Positions 1 through 7,482 of a stretch of DNA of 59,051 nt are shown here, one piece after another (the first letter of the stretch is position 1; each line of letters starts with the position of its first letter). Where the stretch lies: contig JAADFR010000165.1 of NCBI GenBank assembly GCA_013152755.1, positions 1 to 59,051 on the forward strand, read 5' to 3'. The DNA is from Alphaproteobacteria bacterium. GTDB lineage: Bacteria; Pseudomonadota; Alphaproteobacteria; Sphingomonadales; Emcibacteraceae. The notes under the pieces are model-generated. The model did no database searches and was not told the DNA's origin. It saw nothing but the letters and a program-made list of their open reading frames with translations. Made by a program: the position numbers and the translations under genes.

Positions 1-848
1 TTTGGCCCGGATGAGAGCAATTCCCCCCGGACTTTCTCAAGACGCAATTGAAGCACATATTTCATGGGCGTGGTGCCGCGAAAGCTTTTAAACCCTTCAA
101 ACACCGACCGCTGGCTGACCCCGGTGACCGTCACAAGGTCGTCGATGGACAGGGGGTCTTTTAAATGGGCGTGGATATAATCCTCGGCCAGTTTGACATG
201 TTTCGGGGCGGCCTGAACCTCTTGCGCTTGCAGGGCATCCATATAGTTATGCCGGAAGGAATAGAGCAGGCTGGTCAACAGGTTGCGTTCCATATCCTTA
301 TTCCGGGACCGCCAGGGGTCAAGGCCATTGTCAAGGTCATCAATCAGATGCCTGACTTGTCGCCACCAGTTATGGGCCAGATTATTATCGGCGGTGATGC
401 AGGGGTCAAAAAGAATTGGCCTGTCGATGGGCCGCATCAGCAGGCGGGACAGGCGCGACTCCATGGCTTCTGCCCGAACCTGAACCATCAGTTTCTTGCA
501 GTCCTCATTCCAGTGCATCTTGGTATAGTCAGTGGGGTTGATGGCGGATGCCATGCCTACTGTTGTGGTGAATTCCTTATCATCCGCGCTGATACGGGCG
601 GCCCCTTCGATGGGAAGCTGGAACAGGAAGAACCGGCTCAGATAGCCGGGCTCAACCTGTATGTCCGTACCATATTGCATATAGTTGACCGACACCGATG
701 ACAGCCTGGCCCGGTTGTGACAGGCATCAAGCAATCCCGAATGGCTTGGCTTCAAGGTATGATCGCAATATACCTTGCTGACAATCTCCCGCGCCTCATC
801 GGCATCGGTGGTTTGAAACAGGCCATATTTTTTAAGCGGCATAGTCAT
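1..848 (-). CDS. AraC-family transcriptional regulator (C-terminus cut by window edge)
   Basis: Reading the minus strand from the ATG at 848 gives an uninterrupted frame to the window edge, about 282 residues. The N-terminal ~200 residues resemble the AraC_binding_2 ligand domain. From about residue 225 there is a typical AraC helix-turn-helix: a YIHAHLKDPLSIDDL helix, then the GVSQRSVFEGFKSFRGTTP recognition element, then KYVLQLRLEKVR. Only the last part of the second HTH is missing. An in-frame ATG six bases downstream (842) is an alternative start. The gene follows the TonB receptor at 920-3307 in the same direction with a 71-base gap, so the two could be co-transcribed. Proteins of this class usually activate catabolic genes in response to a small molecule. 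I infer that it controls the receptor and/or the divergent molybdoenzyme operon. The ligand is unknown. Confidence 0.85.
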   Translation of the reverse strand, partial: MTMPLKKYGLFQTTDADEAREIVSKVYCDHTLKPSHSGLLDACHNRARLSSVSVNYMQYGTDIQVEPGYLSRFFLFQLPIEGAARISADDKEFTTTVGMASAINPTDYTKMHWNEDCKKLMVQVRAEAMESRLSRLLMRPIDRPILFDPCITADNNLAHNWWRQVRHLIDDLDNGLDPWRSRNKDMERNLLTSLLYSFRHNYMDALQAQEVQAAPKHVKLAEDYIHAHLKDPLSIDDLVTVTGVSQRSVFEGFKSFRGTTPMKYVLQLRLEKVRGELLSSGP

Positions 849-919
849 ATTTTATGACTCACAATCAATGTTTACAGAATTGTAGCATAAAATTTCACTT
901 TTCGCGAATCCGATATGGC

Positions 920-3307
920 CTAAAAATTGAAACGGGCCGTTACATACCATTGTCGCCCTCTGTCATAGAGGCCTTCATAGGACTGAAAAGCATCGCCGAT
1001 AATTCCGGTGATAAGATATTTCTCGTCTGTAAGGTTTTTCACCCCTGCGACCAGAGACATATTCTCATCGTCATTCTCCCATGTAATATTGGCGTTAAGC
1101 AGATTATAGCCGTTTTGGTGAATTTGCGGTGTGTTGAAAGCATCATTTTCAAATGCAGAACGATAGGACCAATCCACCCGTGGGGTAAGTGTTCCACTAT
1201 TACCCAGAGCAATTTCCTTGGAAATGGCCGTACTTAGCGTCCATTTTGACACCCGGTCAAAACGGTTGTTAATATCAACAAAGGTTGTGGCAAAATCAAT
1301 GGCGTCATAGCCCGCGTCCAGATAACCGATACCAGCTTCCACGAACCAGCCATCGGCTGGTGTGGCCTGCATTTCCAGCTCAAAGCCCTTGATGGTGGCG
1401 GCCCCGGCATTTTTGGTGATCGGGGCGACACTGGTGAAGACCTGTACCTGCAAATCGGAATAGTCCGTATAGAAGGCGGCCCCGTTCAGGCGGAGCTTGC
1501 CCTCCATGCCGGAATATTTAAAGCCAAGTTCGTAAACCTGAACAAATTCCGGCAGAAATGTCGGGATCAGGTCTATATCCGGGGTGCCGGGCGGGGCGGT
1601 AAAGGGGGCCACGATCGGCGGAAAGACCCGCTGGGAAAAGCCGCCGGATTTAAAGCCTTCTGAATAGCTGGCATAGACCATCAGATCGTCTGTCATATCA
1701 AAAGACAGGTTCAGATAAGGGTCAAAATTATTATAGCTCAGCTCTTTCTGCAAAAATGGCAGAACACGTTGCCCAGCCTGCATGAAGGGTGCATCCAGTT
1801 GGGGATGGCCGGACCCGGCAAAATAATTCTGGTGAATGATCTGGTCCGGCTTGAATTTCTTTTTCTCGTCCGTATAGCGCACCCCGGCGGTTATATGAAA
1901 GCGGTCTGTAGCATCATAGGTTGCCTGTGCAAAAGCGGCAAGGCTGCGATTGTCATAGGCACCGCCGCTACGAAAACGTGATACGGTGAAATCCAGTTCA
2001 TTGTCATTGTCGCCGGTCTCTTTAAAATAATAAAGCCCGGTAATCCAGTTGAGTTTTTCATGCAGTGCGGTGCCGAGAAGCTGAAATTCCTGGGTGAATT
2101 GCTCCTGAGTCAGGAAATCCTCAAACTGGGAAATCCGGAAGGGGGAATGATCACCGTCCCGGGCAAAATGGGCATCCAGATTGCGGTAGGCAGTGATTGA
2201 GCGGAAGGAGATATTTTCATTTATATCCCAGTCGATATTCAGGTTCGCCGCCCAGAAATCGGTATTTGAGAAAGCCGGAGCCGTCCCTGATGTGCGTTCC
2301 GCGCCATCATAGACATAGCGATTGTCATAACATCCCGGAACCGCCAGATTAAGCGGGGCCGGGGGGATGGCGCAAGGAACTGGCCCCCCGCCAGCAGCCA
2401 GATTGGCCCCCACATTATGGATCACTGCCATGGGCGGCGTGTCCGGATCAATGGGATTGCCTAAATTAATGCCAATCAAGGTCAGGGCCGGGCCGTTTTC
2501 CCGGCTGCGGCTGCCTTCAATGGCAAAATTAATTTCAAGGTCTTCATTGGGGGTGAGCAGGAAAGACGCCCGGCCCGACAAAACATCCTTGTCGCCAAGA
2601 TTGATACCGTCGTCCCGCTTGACATAGCCGTCCTGTTTCAGATAAGCCACGGAGAATTTGCTTAAGAAAACCTCGGAAATCGGCAGGTCAACAGTAGCTT
2701 TGAGGTCAACGCGGTTGTCGCTACCGTAAGTTGCGGAAATTTTACCGCCCAATTCTTCCGAGGGTTTTTTGGTGGTGATGCTGATGGCGCCGCCAATGGT
2801 GTTCCGGCCAAAAAGAGTGCCCTGCGGTCCTTTTAGAACTTCCACCCGTTCCACATCAATCAGGTCCAATATGCCGCCGATGGAGCGGGCGATATAGACG
2901 CCGTCCACATAAAGTCCGACCCCCGGGTCAACGGTGGGCAGGAATTCTTTCTGACCAATGCCGCGAATATAAATGGCGGCGGTATTACCGGCCCCGCCAA
3001 AGCTCGGGTTGTTTTGAAAGGACAAATTCGGGGTGAATTGGGCGATTTCCCCCACATTGGTCACGCCGCGATATTCAAGGCTGTCCCCGGAGAAGGCAGA
3101 AATGGCAATAGGGGTGCTTTGCAGGCTTTCTTCCCGCTTTCGGGCGGTGACAGTGATTTCCTCCAAAAGCCAGCCAGTGCTGCCCGCCTTATCCTCTTGG
3201 GCATAGGCGGAAAGTGGATTTATCAGAATCATGGACGACAGAATTGTGCCGTATAATAATTTTTCGGCGAGATGGTTTTCCTTAAAAGACTTAGACTTCC
3301 TTTGCAT
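920..3307 (-). CDS. TonB-dependent outer-membrane receptor A
   Basis: This 795-residue protein should be an outer-membrane beta-barrel that imports a substrate using TonB energy. It begins with a signal peptide (cleavage near SAYAQ, about residue 36) and then a TonB-box-like stretch EEITVTARKR (about 48-57). The plug domain carries the characteristic VEVLKGPQGTLFGRNTIGGA segment (about 155-175). The rest is barrel, and it ends in the expected aromatic residue (VTARFNF). A strong GAGGAGG ribosome site lies just before the ATG. It is divergent from the molybdoenzyme operon at 3621 and upstream of the AraC gene. Receptors of this iron-complex-receptor-like type are often involved in uptake of organic compounds, not only siderophores. 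The substrate cannot be told from sequence. Confidence 0.93.
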   Translation of the reverse strand: MQRKSKSFKENHLAEKLLYGTILSSMILINPLSAYAQEDKAGSTGWLLEEITVTARKREESLQSTPIAISAFSGDSLEYRGVTNVGEIAQFTPNLSFQNNPSFGGAGNTAAIYIRGIGQKEFLPTVDPGVGLYVDGVYIARSIGGILDLIDVERVEVLKGPQGTLFGRNTIGGAISITTKKPSEELGGKISATYGSDNRVDLKATVDLPISEVFLSKFSVAYLKQDGYVKRDDGINLGDKDVLSGRASFLLTPNEDLEINFAIEGSRSRENGPALTLIGINLGNPIDPDTPPMAVIHNVGANLAAGGGPVPCAIPPAPLNLAVPGCYDNRYVYDGAERTSGTAPAFSNTDFWAANLNIDWDINENISFRSITAYRNLDAHFARDGDHSPFRISQFEDFLTQEQFTQEFQLLGTALHEKLNWITGLYYFKETGDNDNELDFTVSRFRSGGAYDNRSLAAFAQATYDATDRFHITAGVRYTDEKKKFKPDQIIHQNYFAGSGHPQLDAPFMQAGQRVLPFLQKELSYNNFDPYLNLSFDMTDDLMVYASYSEGFKSGGFSQRVFPPIVAPFTAPPGTPDIDLIPTFLPEFVQVYELGFKYSGMEGKLRLNGAAFYTDYSDLQVQVFTSVAPITKNAGAATIKGFELEMQATPADGWFVEAGIGYLDAGYDAIDFATTFVDINNRFDRVSKWTLSTAISKEIALGNSGTLTPRVDWSYRSAFENDAFNTPQIHQNGYNLLNANITWENDDENMSLVAGVKNLTDEKYLITGIIGDAFQSYEGLYDRGRQWYVTARFNF

Positions 3308-3620
3308 TATGGCCTCCTCAAAAAGGGTTGTTATTATATTCTTCTTTCTTATTAAACATGTTAAATAGTATGAATTTTATCTATTCTTTAATAAGTATTT
3401 TTATAATATCTTTATAGTAGTAATTCTGAATGCACTGGGGTGGCTATTCAGATAATGCAGTCACTATTTAGTTTATGCGCTTTTCGGCTTTTCTCGTCTG
3501 CGCGCCGAGCCAACCCTCTAAATATTCAGATGCAGAATCTAGATAGCCTCCGCATCATATGAATAGACCGGCAAAGCTAAAATCTTCACTGTGACATAAT
3601 ATAGTCAGGAGGATATTATT
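3308..3620. other. Divergent intergenic promoter region
   Basis: This 313-base gap separates the minus-strand receptor from the plus-strand molybdenum hydroxylase operon and must hold both promoters. The receptor-proximal half (3330-3420) is very AT-rich. The operon-proximal part contains repeated TATTCAG-type motifs (listed separately) and ends in an AGGAGG-like ribosome site before the ATG at 3621. No coding frame was supported in it. Confidence 0.7.
3423..3535. promoter_or_regulatory. Repeated TATTCAGAT..GCAG motifs, possible AraC-type operator
   Basis: TATTCAGATAATGCAG (3445-3460) and TATTCAGATGCAG (3523-3535) are direct near-repeats differing by a two-base gap. An inverted relative, ATTCTGAATGCAC, lies at 3423-3435. 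AraC-family proteins typically bind two direct half-sites near target promoters, and an AraC gene lies in this cluster, so these are candidate half-sites. The assignment is inference, and the ~78-base separation is more looping-like than adjacent half-sites. Confidence 0.35.
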
Positions 3621-4499
3621 ATGACCAGTCGTGTGATGCGAGATTTTGATTTGCTGTTGCCGGAGTCCGTTCCGGAGGTTCTGGAATTATTGGCCGACCA
3701 TAAAGATAATTGTGCCATATTGTCCGGCGGGACCGATCTGCTGGTGGCTTTGAAATTTGATTACGCCGTTGATAATGTTGTTTCATTGGCACTGGTGCCC
3801 GGGTTGGATGATCTGAGTTTTGATCCTGATCAGGGGCTCAGTATCGGGGCCAAGGTGACCATTGCCGATATTGTGAAATCACAGGATGTAAAGACATACT
3901 ATCCGGCGCTGTGGCAGGCGGCAAAGGTTTTTGCCACGCCCCAACTGCGCAATACGGCCACGGTTCTGGGCAATATTATGCGGGCTTCTCCGGCGGGGGA
4001 TTGCAGTCTGGCCCTCTATGCATTGGGCGGAGATTTGCAGCTGAAAAACGCATCGGGCGTGCGGGATGTCAGTCTGGATGATTTCTGGCTTTCCTACGGC
4101 GTCACCGCCCGGCAGAGTGATGAGCTGGCCATTTCCCTGCGGGTGCCGCCGCCGACAGCGGGGCAGAAAAGCGCTTTTCAACGCATGACCCGCACCACAG
4201 AGGATTTATCCAAGATTAACGCGGCTGTTTCTTTGACTATGGCTGATGGTGTTTGTCAGAGCGCGCGGGTTGCCATGGGATGCGTTGGCCCCACATTAAT
4301 TCGCTTGCCCAAGGTTGAGGCCATGCTTGGGGGGGCTGAGATCACAGAAGACTTGTTGGGGGAAGTCTCGGACATGGTGGCCGCTGAAATTACCCCCATA
4401 GATGACATAAGATCCTCGGCAGATTACCGCCGGAAGGTGGCCGGAATTCTGGTCAGGCGGGTTATTAATCTGGCGCTTACGGAAGGAAATAACCAATGA
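3621..4499 (+). CDS. Molybdenum hydroxylase FAD-binding subunit (CoxM/XdhB type)
   Basis: This 292-residue protein is the electron-transfer flavoprotein subunit of a xanthine-dehydrogenase-family enzyme. It has the two FAD-binding signatures of the family: a SGGTDLLVALK loop at about residues 35-45 and TVLGNIMRASPAGD at about 113-126. The C-terminal CO-dehydrogenase-flavoprotein-like domain follows. Its length fits the ordinary family. The extra iron-sulfur insertion typical of the 4-hydroxybenzoyl-CoA reductase beta subunit is not seen, so that enzyme is not supported. The start has a strong AGGAGG site. The stop overlaps the start of the [2Fe-2S] subunit by four bases, indicating translational coupling. 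Confidence 0.9.
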   Translation: MTSRVMRDFDLLLPESVPEVLELLADHKDNCAILSGGTDLLVALKFDYAVDNVVSLALVPGLDDLSFDPDQGLSIGAKVTIADIVKSQDVKTYYPALWQAAKVFATPQLRNTATVLGNIMRASPAGDCSLALYALGGDLQLKNASGVRDVSLDDFWLSYGVTARQSDELAISLRVPPPTAGQKSAFQRMTRTTEDLSKINAAVSLTMADGVCQSARVAMGCVGPTLIRLPKVEAMLGGAEITEDLLGEVSDMVAAEITPIDDIRSSADYRRKVAGILVRRVINLALTEGNNQ

Positions 4500-4981
4500 A
4501 AAAACATGCGATAACATTGACCGTAAATGGTGAGGAACGGGATTTGGTTGTCCCCTCCAACCGGACGTTACTGGACGCGCTCAGGGAAGATCTGGGCTAT
4601 ACGGATACCAAATATGGTTGCGGCACCGGAGAGTGCGGGGCCTGTACGGTTTTGGTGGATGGGACCACCAGCATTAATGGCTGTCTGACATTGGCGGCGA
4701 CCATGGACGGCGCGTCAATCACCACGGCGGCGGGGCTGGCGCAGGACGGAAATCTGCATCCGGTGCAACAGGCTTTCATTGATAATGATGCCATACAATG
4801 CGGCTATTGCACGCCGGGCATGGTGCTGAAAGTTGTGAGCCTGCTGGATGAAAATCCGACCCCGACCGAAAATGAAATCCGCAGCGGTCTGGAAGGTAGT
4901 ATCTGTCGCTGTACCGGATATACAAAAATTGTCGAGGCCGTACAGGACGCCAGTAATCGCATGGCCGGGGTGGGAGAATAA
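4496..4981 (+). CDS. Molybdenum hydroxylase [2Fe-2S] subunit (CoxS/XdhC-like small subunit)
   Basis: This 161-residue protein carries both 2Fe-2S centres of the XDH family. The plant-ferredoxin-type centre uses Cys42, Cys47, Cys50 and Cys63 (YGCGTGECGAC...GCL). The helical-domain centre uses Cys102, Cys105, Cys137 and Cys139 (QCGYCTPGM...CRC). It passes electrons from the molybdenum site to FAD. It overlaps the FAD subunit by four bases and is separated from the Mo subunit by two bases. The FAD-FeS-Mo gene order is a common one for this family. The complex is expected to be cytoplasmic because none of the three subunits has a signal sequence. Confidence 0.94.
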   Translation: MKKHAITLTVNGEERDLVVPSNRTLLDALREDLGYTDTKYGCGTGECGACTVLVDGTTSINGCLTLAATMDGASITTAAGLAQDGNLHPVQQAFIDNDAIQCGYCTPGMVLKVVSLLDENPTPTENEIRSGLEGSICRCTGYTKIVEAVQDASNRMAGVGE

Positions 4982-4983
4982 TT

Positions 4984-7335
4984 ATGACTGAACTTAAAGT
5001 TGTTGGAAAAAGAGTGGAACGGGTTGACGTTAGGGCCAAGGTCACAGGCGGCGCGCTCTATGCCGCTGATGTACAGCTTGCGGGCATGTTATACGGCAAG
5101 ATCGTGCGCTGTTACGATTATGCCCATGCCCGGGTGACAAGCCTTGACCTTTCCGAGGCCGCAAAATGCAAGGGCGTGATCAAGGTTCTGGGGCCAAAGG
5201 ACGTAACCCAAAAGGAGTATAATGCTTCTGTGCTGGATATGATGGTGTCGGCGGATATGCGCGGCGTTCTGGGTGATATAGATGACCAGAGCATTTTTAC
5301 CGATCATGTGAAGCATTACGGCGATGCGATTGCCGCCGTTATTGCTATCTCGGAAGAGGCCGCTGAACGGGCCGCTGAGAAAATCAAGGTCACTTACGAG
5401 GAACTACCGGTTTATATGACGGCGGAGGCTGCCAAACAGGCGGATGCCCTGCAATTCCGGCCTGAAAAACCGGGAAATTTGGCTTTTCAGCTACCGGAAA
5501 TGGCGTTCCCCGATAATGCCTATGCCTGGGGTGAGGTGGACAAGAGCTTTGACGAGGCTGACATTATTGTTGAGGATACTTTCTATGTGCCCAAACAAAA
5601 GCAATGTCAGATGGAACCGGGCAGCTACATCGCGCTTTATGATGATCAGGAGCGGCTTAATTGCTGGACCTCGACCCAGATGCCGAAACTGGTTCAGAAG
5701 AAGCTGGCCAATCTGTTTGAATTGCCCATGACCCGGGTCCGGATCAATGCCACCGTTATTGGCGGCGGTTTTGGCGCGCGGCTGGGTATGGTTCTGGAAC
5801 CAGAAACCTGCGCATTGGCCATGGCGGTGCCGGGCCGTCCGGTCAAGGTTCTGTCCACACGCGAAGAAGATTGGGTCACATCGCCGTCCCGCCATCCGGG
5901 TAAATACTGGATGAAGATGGGCTTTAAAAAAGACGGCACGCCCGTGGCCTGTGATGCCAAATTTGAAAATTATAAGGGCGCCTATTATGTGGATGCCTCT
6001 GGCACCGCCTTTACCACGGGCGCGTGGCTGGGCGGCATGTATAAATTCGACAGCCTGCGCTACAGGGGCGAATCCTATTATACCAATCAGAGTATTTGCG
6101 GGGCCTTTCGTGGCTACGGCAATCCCCAGACCAATTTTGTTATGGAACAGATGATTGACCGGGGCTGCGCGGAACTTGGGGTTGACCCCATCGAATGGCG
6201 CAAGAAATGGCACAAGGGGGTCGGTGATGACGGCTGGTGCATCGGGGTGCCCTATAACAGCTGCGCGTTGGATGAATGTTTGGACCGGGCGGCAGAGGCG
6301 GCGAACTGGACCGAAAAGCGGGAAAAATACAAGAATCAGACCGGGACAAAGCGGCGCGGGATTGGTGTCGCGGTGATGAACCATACCAGCGGGGCCATGC
6401 CCATGCTGCTGGAACATACGGTTTGTGACGCCTTGCTTCATCAGGATGCCACGGTGACCCTCAATCTGGCCTGCTCTGATATGGGGCAGGGGTCCCATAC
6501 GACCCTGCGGCAGGTGGCAGCGGAAACGCTGGATTTCGCTTATGAGGATATTCATATTGCAACCGGGAATACGGATGCAGCGGGGTTTGATATTGGCGCT
6601 CATGCCAGCCGGACCCTTTATGTGGGCGGCGGGGCTGTGAAGCAGGCCTGCGAAGATGTGCGGCGGCAATTGTTTGAGCGTGCGGCACTGGAACTGGAGG
6701 AGGATGTGGATAATCTCTATATGGAAGACAAGATCATCCATGTGAAGGGCTCATCCAATAAATCCATCTCCGTTCAAACCATTGCTGATCAAGGGGTCAA
6801 TAATTTCATGAACCCGGAAACTGGGGAGCTGATTGGTCAACCCGGCCAGATTCAGGGCTATGCCAGCTTTTTCCCGCCCCATAACGCCCCGCCCTTTGGC
6901 ACAACCATTGCCGAGGTGGAAGTGGATATGGAAACCGGTGAGGTCAAGGTTCTGGAACTGGTCAATGCCCATGATGTGGGACGTGCCATTCATCCGGGCG
7001 TGGTGGAAGGTCAGCTTGACGGCGGCGCACAGCAGGGCCTGGGCATGGCTTTGACCGAGGAAACCTATTATGATGACAAGGGCATTTGTCAGAATAACAG
7101 CTTCACCGATTACAAAATGTTCGGCCCATCTGATATGCCGAAAATGACTAATATTCTGGTGGAAAACCCGGACCCCACCGGGCCGTTCGGGGCCAAGGGT
7201 GTGGGCGAGGCGGGACTAGTGCCGCCGGTGGGGGCCACGGCCAACGCCATCTTTAATGCCATCGGAATCCAGATATTGGAGGCCCCGATCACGCCGGAGA
7301 AAATCCTGAAAGCTCTGGAAGATGCGAATGATTAG
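4984..7335 (+). CDS. Molybdenum hydroxylase catalytic (molybdopterin) subunit, XDH/CoxL/HcrA family
   Basis: This 783-residue protein is the molybdenum-cofactor subunit. Visible family signatures are GGGFGARLG (about residues 259-267), GAFRGYGNPQ (about 370-379), a DMGQGSHTT cofactor loop (about 498-506), and GAKGVGEAG near the C-terminus. In the last, Glu742 corresponds to the catalytic glutamate. The FRGYGNPQ form is that of xanthine/aldehyde/hydroxybenzoyl-CoA-type enzymes and not the CO dehydrogenase active-site loop. The reaction should be hydroxylation of an aldehyde, N-heterocycle or aromatic compound with water as oxygen donor. The substrate is not deducible. No XdhC-type cofactor insertion gene lies nearby. 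The next gene, another molybdoenzyme, starts 147 bases downstream. Confidence 0.92.
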   Translation: MTELKVVGKRVERVDVRAKVTGGALYAADVQLAGMLYGKIVRCYDYAHARVTSLDLSEAAKCKGVIKVLGPKDVTQKEYNASVLDMMVSADMRGVLGDIDDQSIFTDHVKHYGDAIAAVIAISEEAAERAAEKIKVTYEELPVYMTAEAAKQADALQFRPEKPGNLAFQLPEMAFPDNAYAWGEVDKSFDEADIIVEDTFYVPKQKQCQMEPGSYIALYDDQERLNCWTSTQMPKLVQKKLANLFELPMTRVRINATVIGGGFGARLGMVLEPETCALAMAVPGRPVKVLSTREEDWVTSPSRHPGKYWMKMGFKKDGTPVACDAKFENYKGAYYVDASGTAFTTGAWLGGMYKFDSLRYRGESYYTNQSICGAFRGYGNPQTNFVMEQMIDRGCAELGVDPIEWRKKWHKGVGDDGWCIGVPYNSCALDECLDRAAEAANWTEKREKYKNQTGTKRRGIGVAVMNHTSGAMPMLLEHTVCDALLHQDATVTLNLACSDMGQGSHTTLRQVAAETLDFAYEDIHIATGNTDAAGFDIGAHASRTLYVGGGAVKQACEDVRRQLFERAALELEEDVDNLYMEDKIIHVKGSSNKSISVQTIADQGVNNFMNPETGELIGQPGQIQGYASFFPPHNAPPFGTTIAEVEVDMETGEVKVLELVNAHDVGRAIHPGVVEGQLDGGAQQGLGMALTEETYYDDKGICQNNSFTDYKMFGPSDMPKMTNILVENPDPTGPFGAKGVGEAGLVPPVGATANAIFNAIGIQILEAPITPEKILKALEDAND

Positions 7336-7482
7336 ATTCTTCTTTCCTTAAAGGCTCATTGATGTTATTCATATATGTAATTTAATAATAAAAACACTGT
7401 TAAAAATAATTAAAGAGCAGAAAAACATCAATTCGGGCGCAGGAGCCTGAAGAATATAGTGTAAAATATTTGGGAGATCCGA

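Noticed and set aside
5491-6741. Long minus-strand open frame of 416 codons opposite the Mo subunit
   Set aside because: It is an antisense shadow of a strongly conserved molybdopterin gene, rich in His, Pro and Gly, with no domain and no ribosome site.
3621-7335. 4-hydroxybenzoyl-CoA reductase
   Set aside because: The FAD subunit lacks the extra iron-sulfur insertion of the HcrB subunit, and no benzoyl-CoA pathway genes are seen. Only the broader XDH family is supported.
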